Shown here one piece after another: positions 54,680 to 64,000 of a stretch of 64,000 nucleotides of DNA. A program made the translations under genes and the position numbers. The DNA comes from Leptobrachium leishanense (lineage: Eukaryota > Chordata > Amphibia > Anura > Megophryidae): contig CM019066.1 in assembly GCA_009667805.1 (NCBI GenBank), forward strand, positions 120,959,692 to 121,023,691, written 5' to 3'. Numbering within the stretch: position 1 is the first letter of the stretch; each line of letters opens with the position of its first letter. A model generated the notes under the pieces. It made no database searches, was not told the origin of the DNA, and saw only the letters and a list, made by a program, of their open reading frames with translations.

Positions 54680-55610
54680 TTTAAAGGGGTTTGGTGCCCC
54701 TCTTGGCAGAGACCCTGTGCCGGTGTGGAGAGCTCCCAATCCGACAGGATCACGATGCTTGTGGAGGACAACAAGGCAGACAGTGAGACTGAAAATACAG
54801 GATGCTTATCTGAAATATGAACGTACAGCAAAGATCGTGACACTCTGAGTGCACATGAAAAGATAAGGAAGTTGTGGGACAATTATATAGAGTCCTGCTG
54901 AGTGAGGGGCTGGTATTTATGGTTTTTGAATCATTTTTGTCGATCCTGGGATTCACGGAATGGATGTATGCCCTGTCCAGCGACCCACCCCTTTTTTTGT
55001 GTTGCTCCCCGTGTTTTCTTCGTCCGTCCAAGTACTGAAGGTTAAGGTTTTTTACTTAGATTTGGAAATTTGTAGTGTGATTCCGCGGCATGTCGTCTGT
55101 ACTATGATTCACATATACATTAATTTATGTTGTGTTGTTGCACATTACTATAAATAAAAGACCAAAGCTGTTTGAATCAACATCAATTTGGCAGGAATAG
55201 ATCATCACTATTATATTTACATGAATGATGGGTTTTCAAATTCACAGCATGCTTTTACTTGTAAAGTTTCTGTATTTAAAAAACCAGAGAAGGATGCAGA
55301 TTATCTCTCTGAACTCCAGAACAGACAACGAGGGCAAAATTAGAGTTTGAGAAAAGGCACCCCCCCCCCATAACATTATTCACACAGACAAAGGTTCAAA
55401 TGTAGACCATTGTTCATGCGACATTTCATGTTTTGTTAGTAGAGTTTTGATTCTGGCTGTGAAATAACAGTTTTTCTGATTATGCTGGTTTTCATGTTAG
55501 CTTGAAGACATTTATTTTTGCCTTCAGAAAAATTCTAAACACATGGCAGATTAGAATGGGTTTTAACTCAAGCTACAAGGGTGCAATGATTTCTTATGGT
55601 GACAAAACCA
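54680..55610. other. Nothing recognised
   Basis: Non-coding; chance frames only, including the end of a 163-codon frame that begins at 54357 and shows no domain. Confidence 0.5.
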
Positions 55611-55616
55611 GTTTTA

Positions 55617-55872
55617 GGCTGGGGTCAGAGACGAGCGTTTTTAAGAGAGGAAGGAACATCCGTGATGCCCGTCTGGCCACTTTGCTGAGCGCAGTTAGTG
55701 CGCTCGATCCTCCTATGGAGGATCGCGCTTTGCAGCCCCGAACGCTCGTCGTAGCGCTTTGACGGGGAGGCTATCAGCACTTCCACTGTAGTGTGCGCAA
55801 TTCGTGCGTGCGCTACAGTGTGTGGCCAGTCCTGAAGCGTCACAACGCTGCGACGGATGCTGGGAGGCATGT
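55617..55872. mobile_element. MITE fragment related to 11903-12197
   Basis: Starts GGCTGGGGTCAGAGACGAGC and shares GGAAGGAACATCCGTGA, GATCCTCCTATGGAGGATCG and GACGGGGAGGCT with the reverse strand of the element at 11903. The right terminus is not preserved. Confidence 0.65.
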
Positions 55873-55879
55873 CAGTACG

Positions 55880-58340
55880 GGCGCACATAGGAAATTTGAC
55901 AAAGACAAAATAACTGGCAAAATATAAGCCAAGCTAGAGCAACAGGACTGGACCGGCTAGTAACTCCTGCTCAGGAAGGGGAGAAATGACACTGTTGGTG
56001 TGCTGGGACGGACGCTGTGTGTGGGCAGGTCCAGAAGGTACTACTTAATTTCTAATCAAATTATAGTAAAATGACAGCGTTGGGCCAGTTGGCGGGGAGA
56101 TCATTTGATTTCCCTACGACCCATAAAGGGTTTATAAGGATCAGGTCACGAGGTCCTTCCACAAAATCCACAGCCCACCAGCCGCTAAACTGGTTGCATA
56201 GAAAGAGGAAAAAAACCACAAAAAAACGAATGCAGAAACCAATAATAAATAGGGAATACAAATACCTTGTACATCTAAATTCTAAGAAGCAAACACGGAA
56301 AACATGGTTGTTGGAAAGGAATTTATTGTTGAAAACCCCATCACTTCTGTAAAAAGTCAGTAAGGTTGGGCTGAATTTATTAAATACCAGAATGTTCAAT
56401 GTAAATACAAACTAAAATATCAAAATAATTTTTTGCATTTTGAAATATTTATGTACATATTATACATTTTACAAAACTACGCAACTTCAATTTGTTTTAA
56501 ACCCCCCCCCCAACATGGTGTTAAAAATTGGCGATCTATATTTCGCCGAAGTAAATGGAAAGCGATTATATTCCTATGTTGCTCAGCAGCACCTAAAGTA
56601 CATTTTAAATCCAGAGGGTACAAAAATATTACAATTGCAGAGATAATATAAAGGTGCATAAAACAAAAAGCACAAAGGGGGAAAAAAAAAAGACGTAACA
56701 GACTACCACTGGAGAAGTGCGAGTTAACAAATCGCAGCTCTTTCAAAAAACTGATAAGATCCCGCAGACATAGCTTAATATCTTATGAAATCCCTGTTCT
56801 ATGATTCATAAATATTTATTTGTGGTTTACTGAATGTGACCTGTCGCAAGACTCCTATTCAGTGCAGAGACTGCAGCTGAATCCTCACCCTTTAACAGAA
56901 TGGACCGGCTGGAATGCCAAAATACATCTGTAAATTCAGTCAGTATCAAAACTTTCAAAGCACAGTCATTTGTCTACAGGACATGTGCAGAATTATTGAT
57001 TAGTGTAACATTAAAAGTGTTCACAGCTTTCACTTAAGATAAGAGCACCAAAAAGAACATTTTTATTTTTCATCACTTCCTTCACAAAGTAACTTTTCAC
57101 GAGGATCCTACACTGTATTGATTTCCAGGTGATACGTTAATTGACCGTCAATAAATCCGATGGAATAGTGTTATTCTATAGTATATTTTTGGCATATTTA
57201 TGAATCAGAGCAGGTTCAGCCAATACAGAACCTTGTGTCTCTTTTAGTGCATCTTTATGCACTGTAGCGATGTAAAGGCAAAATGAACGAAAACTTGGTT
57301 TCACGATCACACTATGCAAAACATTAGATGACATGGTAACAGGAACGGTGGCACTGAAGTCATAAGCTCTAATTGGCAGAAGGACCCAAGACTCGTCCTG
57401 CAAATTTCACCGACATGAACATACAAAGGCAGAGACACATTCATTTGGAAAGAGAATGGTGGGAATATATTTGTAGCTGTTCTATAAAATGGCAGCTAAA
57501 TACAGAAACCGCTTTGCATTTGAGCAAGATTGCTCATAATTAGCATTCAGCACAATGTCCTTCAGAGTCAGATAGCTGCACTTTATAGCACTTAATGGAA
57601 CAGCCTTAGTCACTGGGTGAAGAGTTCAGCCATAACAATGATACGCAGAAATAAATACAAGTGACAGCTGTTCTGTGCAATATTTGTCTATAGAACGGAG
57701 TGCCAAAGTCTGTTCTAGTCCTACAGCCCAGACATCAACTAATATAAGTCACACAGATACATTCAAAGAATGCCCTGTGTTACCATTTGTCATCTGGAGA
57801 GGAAAAGCATTACATGAAGGAATATCATTACAACAGTAATAATATCCACATGTGTGTGATTCAACCAATGATTTTAAAGGTGGGCAATGGACCAAGCCTA
57901 GTTCTGGATGTTTTGGTCCATTCGCATATATATTAGAATCTTCCAATTTTCCATTTAAAATGACCTGTTGATGCATTAACGCCAGCTAACAGGGAAACCA
58001 GTCACCCCATCAGCATTGAAAAAACTAGCTCGTTTGTTTACGATGCAATGTTTTCATCCAAAATCTAGAGCATTTTTAAACCATGCTTGGAAAAGGCTCA
58101 AGCTTTTTGGTCGTAACATCGCATGTTAAATAAATCCGCTTCTTTTAGACTACTGATGGAGTGACTGGCTTCTCTGTTATTTGGCTTCAAGGTTTGTTAG
58201 ATGGAATCCGCACAGCTTCAGTGGGAGCCATCTTACATTTCCTAGCTGCTCCTGTTGTGTGTGCTTCCTTTTTGCTTATCACCATTCCATTAGTTTGTAC
58301 GTTACACAGTTGTTGCTAGATTCTACACCTGACCACACTT
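55880..58340. other. Unique-looking sequence, possibly downstream of the minus-strand host gene
   Basis: No repeat ends or coding structure that I can support. Part could be 3' UTR of the minus-strand gene ending at 61063, but no clear polyadenylation site was established. Confidence 0.4.
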
Positions 58341-58377
58341 TTGTCAAGGACCATGGTTGGGAACCACTGCTCTAAAG

Positions 58378-58557
58378 CAGTGTTTCTCAAACTTGTTCTC
58401 AGGGTCCCCTAACAGGCCAGGTTTTCCAGATATCTGAAGCACAGCACAGGTGATGATTTGCTGCTCAGTGATTGCACGATTCAGTCTGCATTTCCCCAAG
58501 CTAATCTGTACATTCTGGCATGATTGAGGGTCCTGAGGACAGGTTTGGGAAACACTG
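58378..58557. mobile_element. hAT-type MITE, 180 bp
   Basis: Ends CAGTGTTTCTCAAAC and GTTTGGGAAACACTG. The 8-bp duplication CTCTAAAG is intact on the left (58370-58377); the right copy is split by the next MITE into CTCTAA (58558-58563) and AG (58989-58990). A hAT terminus GGTTGGGAACCACTG just upstream (58355-58369) belongs to an older copy. Confidence 0.9.
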
Positions 58558-58563
58558 CTCTAA

Positions 58564-58985
58564 GGCTAGGGTCAGACGAACGCATTTTTCGCGCTGTCCG
58601 TGAAAAAGTGCGTTCGAACGAATGGACACATTTTTTCACGGAATACGCGATAGCGGTCATACGATGCGCATTTTCATTCGTGATTTTGTACGGTTATCAA
58701 TATAACACTTTTTGCATCTGGACGTGATGTTGGCCGGACATTAGCAGCGTCTGTCTCCTAATCACGCACACACGCCGCTAGCGGATGCAGCGCACTCTGT
58801 ACGTCAGTACTAGCGGTTTGACGTTGTCGAAAAAATGCGTTCGTTTGCCATTTGCGTTGCGCGGCCGCACTTTTGTGCGGACGTTCTTCGTATGCTGCCC
58901 AGCATTGGACGTAATTTGCTGCTAGCGCGGCCGTGATTTAGTGCGGCTAAACGCACGTTAATACTGCGTTAGTCTGACCCTAGCC
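58564..58985. mobile_element. GGCTAGGGTCAGACG-family MITE, 422 bp
   Basis: Ends GGCTAGGGTCAGACGAACGC and GTTAGTCTGACCCTAGCC, flanked by TAA (58561-58563 and 58986-58988). It landed in the target duplication of the hAT MITE. Interior nearly matches 18577-18999. Confidence 0.92.
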
Positions 58986-58990
58986 TAAAG

Positions 58991-59145
58991 TACCCCTAAC
59001 AGGCCAGATTTTAAGGATTACCTTGGAGAAAAGCAGACTGAATCCTGCAATCACTGAGCAGCACATCATATCTGAAGCACAGCACAGGTGATATCTGGAA
59101 AACCTGACCTGTTAGGGGTACTCGAGGACCGCGGTTGGGAACCAC
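58991..59145. mobile_element. hAT-type MITE, right part
   Basis: TACCCCTAACAGGCCAG, TTAAGGATTACC, GACTGAATCCTGCAATCACT, TGATATCTGGAAAACCTGAC and GCGGTTGGGAACCAC match the hAT MITE at 7191 without its internal insertion. The left terminus is missing. Confidence 0.8.
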
Positions 59146-61062
59146 AGGTATAGAGCATGTAAAAGCTTATAAACATGACTATAAAAGAACTCCAACACAA
59201 TCTGTCACTAAATACTTCCATACCTTGGTGCATATCAAGTACAACTTCAACTACAATAACACCAACAAAGAACATCATGTTGCCCAGCCGCATGTCTGAT
59301 TAGAGGAATATATTTTTGGAAATATAAATCATTTAAGATTGTCCCTTTAGTGTATGTATTTTATAAAATGAATTAAATTGGAAGTAAAACCGTCTGCATA
59401 CGTAAAATATATTCCAGTAGGACAGCAGTGTAATTTACCAAAAGAACATAAATGATGAATAAAAAGTGATTGCATTGTGGTAAACACTTTAATAACCATT
59501 AAATGAATTTTAACAAGGAAAGATCAACATTTCGGCTGTCACAGCAGCTGTTCAACTCACAGTGTAGTTTCAAACTTGAGAAAGGCTGTTGTGACAGCAG
59601 AAACATTGTACTTTCTATTGTGTGCACTAGAAGTTGCCGCTTTTAGGGATTTGAGAGCCAGATCCCAGTCTTTGGATTCTATATGTGGAAACTTGATCAA
59701 GGAGGACTTTTTTATCCAGCCTCAGCAGTATGTTCATACCTAGTCGGATTATTACAATCGTTTCCTTTCAAAAATTAATCTGTGGAATGTGTTGTTACTC
59801 AGAGGTCACTTTTGTGGCTGTTCATCCACAAATATCACTGGTTTAGTTCAAGACTATTTACCAGTGAAAAAAACTAAAAAAAACAAACCTCATGAATGCC
59901 AGGACCTACCATTATTTAATATCCGGGCAGGTTGATTGAAAACGGAGCATTTCTCAAGAGATAACAATGTCGTCTCCTAAATGATGTAAACTCACCCACT
60001 GAAAACCACATGGCAAAATCTATACACATGCTCATCCGATTCTCCATAACCACGAAAATTTGAAAACTAGCTCAATGGAACCTGAAGACTCAAATTATAA
60101 AAAGGACAAAATTCATCCAGTTTACATTAGACAAATACCTCGGATTAGGAGCCCATTAATATTAGTTGCCTGGACTTTTAGAAACCTTAAGGTTCTTATG
60201 TATTTCCTGACTTATTGGCTTCTGTTATAGGATTTATTTTACCGGTTTCTGTCACATTTCTGTGATCGATTCTACCATTCTAGACTGTTGTGTGCACAAA
60301 GCTTTTTCACACGCCATAGTAAAAAAACTAAAATAAAACCGTAAATAAGGAAAAAGTAATTGACATCTTGCGCTTATTAAATGTATAGCAGTAGAATGGT
60401 AAACACTCAAGGCATATATATATATGAGAGGCAAGTAACAATGTGTTTTCAGAACAGTTAAAATGGATAAGGGAGACTATAATTTCGCCAACACGCTACC
60501 TGACTTTCTCTTCATCAGCAATGCGGCTTTTAACAAGGGTCTGTAGAGTGATTACTACGTGATATGCGAGATAAAACACAAACGGTTTGAGATGAACAGT
60601 AAATGTAAATATATAGGCTATTTCATAAATAATAAATAGGCACATGTTGGGGCCATGGCTGAATAATCACACAACGTATTATAGACCCTGATGATCTGCT
60701 TATGTGGGCAGATGTCTCTGCCTTGGAACGTTGGCAGAAGGTGAAATTATTCAGAACCCCTATACAGTACTCTGGAAATTCTGTTAGGTACAAGTAACAA
60801 TCTTTACTTTGTAAAAGTTCTGCTTTAAATTGAAACATGTGCTAAAAACAAATACAACAACAAAAAGGTACCTCTTATCAAACCACCGTATCCAGAAATA
60901 TTGCATGAAGCCTAACGTTAATAAAATAAGCATTATTTAACAAAATATAGTGTTTTCCTTTAAAATGTCTCATTTTCAGATACAAAAAAATGCAAGAAAA
61001 AATAGAAAAAGGCAAACTTGGAATTTGCAATCTGATATGTTGAATGTTTATTCTGTTGGAGG
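59146..61062. other. Non-coding, probable 3' UTR or flank of the minus-strand host gene
   Basis: No coding structure on either strand. It lies directly downstream of the stop codon at 61063-61065, so at least the part next to it should be 3' UTR on the minus strand. A (TA)n stretch lies at about 60417-60424. Confidence 0.45.
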
Positions 61063-61200
61063 TTACATTTCTGCTCTCTGATTGTTATCGCCATCTTCCT
61101 CTTCTTCCTCCTCCTCTTCATAATTATCTTCATTCCTTTCTTTGAGATCTCCATGCTGGGCTTCCCGCTCCCTTTCTGCTCCAATATGCTTTTCTGCCAC
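61063..61200 (-). CDS. Terminal coding exon of a glutamate-rich host protein
   Basis: On the minus strand a splice acceptor (TTGACTTGTTAG) is followed by 46 in-frame codons ending in TAA (61063-61065). The 45 residues start VAEKHIGAEREREAQHGDLK, continue with a run of eight Glu and end DGDNNQRAEM. The exon begins in phase 0, the same phase as the exon at 63460-63534, so the two can be joined. Acidic tails of this style occur in Golgi and ER lumenal proteins; GOLIM4 (GPP130) is one candidate from memory, not confirmed. A low-complexity Glu codon run alone would be weak evidence, but the splice context and matching phase support a real gene. Confidence 0.6.
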   Translation of the reverse strand: MAEKHIGAEREREAQHGDLKERNEDNYEEEEEEEEDGDNNQRAEM

Positions 61201-63459
61201 CTAACAAGTCAAGATAGCTATATGGTGAAAATATATTTTTCGGTCTGAAAACATATGAAGACCAGATTTAAGATCTATACTGACACATGGTGAAGAGCAC
61301 TTAGTAGAACCCAAAGATTCATTATGAGGTTAAATGGGGACATTAGGTAATTAGAGAAAAACGTCCACATAGAAAAAAGTAGAAACATGGAAATGGGATC
61401 TATGACAGGAGCAATTAATTTTTCTGACATGTAATTTAGGAGTTTTCATTGTGTGTTTAGGACAATCACTTTACCAGTTTAGAAAAGCAACAGTAAATTT
61501 TGGTTATGAAGGGTGTAATGCCCCCCCCCTTAAAGTTGGTGCAACGTTTTGTGCAATGCCAAGAAAGGTAAGAGTCACACAGTCCTGAAGCCAGAGACAC
61601 CCTTTTGGCCGGAAAACCGTTAGCAGGAAGTCTCCCTAAAACTAAAGAAAGGATCCCACACTTCATTATAGAATCTAGTACACTGCGGTTCTGCTCAACA
61701 GGAAAGTTGAAACACAGCTGTCAAAGACCTGAAAGGGGATTTGACGCTCTCAAACATTATGCCAAAAAGATGCCTCAAGGCTTCTGCACAGCTCTGTGCA
61801 TTCCTGACCTGAACCCAAGAAAGATGACCACTGCAGGCTGACTGACAACTTATTTGGGTGGCTGAGGGAAGGCCTCCGTGAACCAACCCAATGGGACACC
61901 CCTAAGGGAAAAGGGGGAAGAGACACTCTGCTATCAGTAGCTTAAACTTTGTTAACTAGTCACTATGGCTCAGGGGTGGATCCAGACACAGGTATTGAGA
62001 GGGGCATTCTACCAATTTTGACCAAGAGCTGGTGTTCAGCTTGCAGTAACAGAGCCAAGCCAAATCTCATGCGGCACTCCTCACCCCCTCCCCAGGAACA
62101 CTGCTGCAATAACAAAAATATTTTTAAAAAATGGATGGGGAATTTGGACCAAAAATTTATGAAATCCACAAAAACAGGTGTATTAGGGAGATATGCACCC
62201 AGGTACACGCTTATACAAACACCCTGACACACAAACACATCCACACAAAAAAGAGACACGTACTTAGCAATGCACACCAGATTGTTACACACATACAGGT
62301 ATTCACACAGGCTTGGACAAACAGTATACATAATATAGAGATATAAAGATCGAGTGTAATCAGGAATCCTTGTCAAATTAACGCCAGGGGATAGATACAT
62401 AGAAGTTAACCCCTTCACTTCTGAGTCTTTTCACTTCCTTTGTGCGGAGCTAATGTTGACTTTTTTTCTAGAAACATTTAACCCATATTTGAAGTTATGC
62501 TTTATTGTAGGACCCAGACAAAATGTATATCGTTACCCAGCCAGTAGTGGGTGTTTTTTGGGTGAAAAAAATAAAATCTACAATTAATCTGGTCCTTCAT
62601 TGAATAGTGGAGATCCATATCCTGGCATGTATTAGAACCCTCCCTGTGGGCTATAGCATAACATTTATAAAATGGATTTTCATATTGAAGCTTATATGGT
62701 TTATAAAAAATAATATGCACGGAGGAGGGAGGAAAAAAAAAAATGGTACCGAGACAAAAAGGGGCCTTTTTCTTTCCACAAAATGAGTCACTGCGTTACA
62801 TGTACTGCAGAAAATATGAAATAGGGTTTTCTCGCGCATTAACCTTTTTCCTTCTTTTACATAGTGTCTAGTATTTGAGACGTGCCCTTAGAAAATGCCC
62901 TGCTATTTATAAAAGTTTCCTCTTCATTTTTTGTCTTCAACCTTCTGTGTTGAATAGATGTCAGACTAGAAGGGATAGAAGGAAGTAATGCACCCCTGAG
63001 AGTTGATAACCTCTTTTAAGCAATCCCCTACTTATTGAAATAACAACCATATGTGACATCCGCAAGGTATAAAGAGCCTAAGGTTCTCATCGGCGCTCGT
63101 GAGTAAATCCTGCCAGCATGGTGACTCCCAGGAGTGTGGAAGTTCAAATAAGTGAGGAAATGAGGTTACTTGATTTCTATCTCTCAGTATGCTGCTGGTG
63201 TCAGGGAACAAACAGCTATATTTTATTAGAAATCTCTTTTCAGTTAACTGCGCTCGGGTTAACTGGTGCGTGTCAGCATTTCAGAATGTCTGCTATAATA
63301 GTTATATAGAAATCATTTCAGTGTATAATAGGGCTCTTCACCGGTTTGGATCACTATCATGCCGATAAGAACAATATTGAATTCCGCCATATCATCATGC
63401 CATATAAATAAGCTCATAATCTCGTATGTAAAGGTGATGCACAGTGAGGATAGGCTTAC
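61201..63459 (-). other. Probable intron of the minus-strand host gene
   Basis: Lies between the two supported exons. It contains no transposon ends that I recognise and no other exon that I can support, though a short one could be missed. Confidence 0.5.
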
Positions 63460-63534
63460 ATTTTCATCATGTTCCCCATATGGTTCTTCGCCGTTTTGTT
63501 CCTGTTTCCTTTCTTCTGTAAGGTCTTCTTGAAC
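63460..63534 (-). CDS. Internal 75-bp exon of the same host gene
   Basis: On the minus strand an acceptor (ATTTGTTAG) precedes exactly 25 open codons (VQEDLTEERKQEQNGEEPYG, then EHDEN) followed by a donor GTAAGC. The exon is symmetric, phase 0 at both ends, and its composition (Glu, Gln, Asp, Asn, Lys) matches the downstream exon. A run of small symmetric acidic exons is typical of long lumenal stalk regions. More upstream exons should lie beyond the window's right edge. Confidence 0.62.
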
Positions 63535-64000
63535 CTAACAAATCGATGATGGTCATGACATACAAATTAAACATACATTTTATTTTTCCGTCGCAAAATA
63601 AACAGAAAACTTGTAAAAAGGCAGCTATAATGATATCTGTGCCGTTTCCCCACCTCTAGCCCCAATATAAGAAATATGTTATCAATGTTTAATAATGCTT
63701 TGTCCACCTATTGTATATGAGTTCAGAACATTCTAGACATTTGTGAATTAAAGAAACCATGGTGTTATTTTGAGAATAATATTCCCAGACTTCATTCACA
63801 TCAGTCAACTAGGACAAGAAAAAAAATGGATATTGGCAATGAAAGGGGAATGGGCTAGTAAAAGCATACAGAGATGTCAGACACCAGCCCCATAGATGTT
63901 GATGGCCTACAGTTCCCAAAATTCTTTAAATACAGTAGATGATCAGAGAATGTGAAGTGAGGGTCAGCAACAGCAGGGGGGGGGGGGCGAGAGCTTGAGA
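63535..64000 (-). other. Probable intron; poly-G run at the edge
   Basis: No exon recognised. A run of 13 G lies at about 63976-63988, and a stretch at 63890-63950 resembles the dispersed repeat at 12222-12362. Confidence 0.4.

Noticed and set aside
54357..54848. A 163-codon plus-strand frame
   Set aside because: It spans the 47-bp hairpin and unrelated flanks, has an equally long antisense frame, and shows no domain.
60417..60424. TATA-like run as a promoter of the host gene
   Set aside because: It is downstream of the stop codon of a minus-strand gene and is a simple TA repeat.

Overview
This window is vertebrate repeat-rich DNA, most likely from an amphibian (a frog is the best guess). 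The reasons are a Xenopus-type piggyBac transposase, three different Tc1 elements, CR1 and L2 LINEs with amphibian-style 3' tails, many short inverted-repeat elements, two Ty3/Gypsy retrotransposons and several solo LTRs. No bacterial features, CRISPR arrays or rRNA are visible. About two thirds of the window can be assigned to named or definable transposable elements, and only two short exons look like host coding sequence.

Layout. A minisatellite (about 64-428) abuts Tc1 element A (436-6881), which was split by a piggyBac transposon at a TTAA site (1450-6775). From 6.9 to 13.4 kb lie a piggyBac-like fragment, a hAT MITE split by a Harbinger-like MITE, a 1.04 kb element full of ACCCGGGT palindromes, and further MITEs. 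From 13487 to 37153 a second Tc1 (B) contains a stack of insertions. A Gypsy element with a PNMA-like Gag (A, 13676-34432, minus strand) sits inside Tc1-B. An L2 LINE lies in its left LTR, a CR1 LINE in its RNase H region (the CR1 is itself split by a MITE), a Harbinger-like MITE also lies in RNase H, and a complete, younger sushi-ichi/chromovirus-type Gypsy (B, 28619-34033) lies in its right LTR. An L1-type retroposon with a 15-bp target duplication lies in the 3' part of Tc1-B.

From 37 to 55 kb there are more MITEs, one solo LTR inside another, a third solo LTR inside a MITE, a third Tc1 (C) split by a 162-bp hairpin MITE, and an L1 remnant. From about 55.9 kb onward the sequence is mostly unique. 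Two phase-0 exons with good splice sites (61063-61200, ending in a stop, and 63460-63534) mark the glutamate-rich 3' end of a minus-strand host gene.

What is most informative. Target-site duplications resolve almost every junction, and interrupted reading frames confirm several of them, so the order of insertions can be read. Gypsy-B shows a sequence basis for self-primed reverse transcription: a 10-nt perfect complement lies between its PBS and a point about 27 nt downstream of a TATA-like box in its own LTR. Gypsy-A instead carries a tRNA-Pro type PBS. Family names are judged from motifs read by eye and were not checked by database search.
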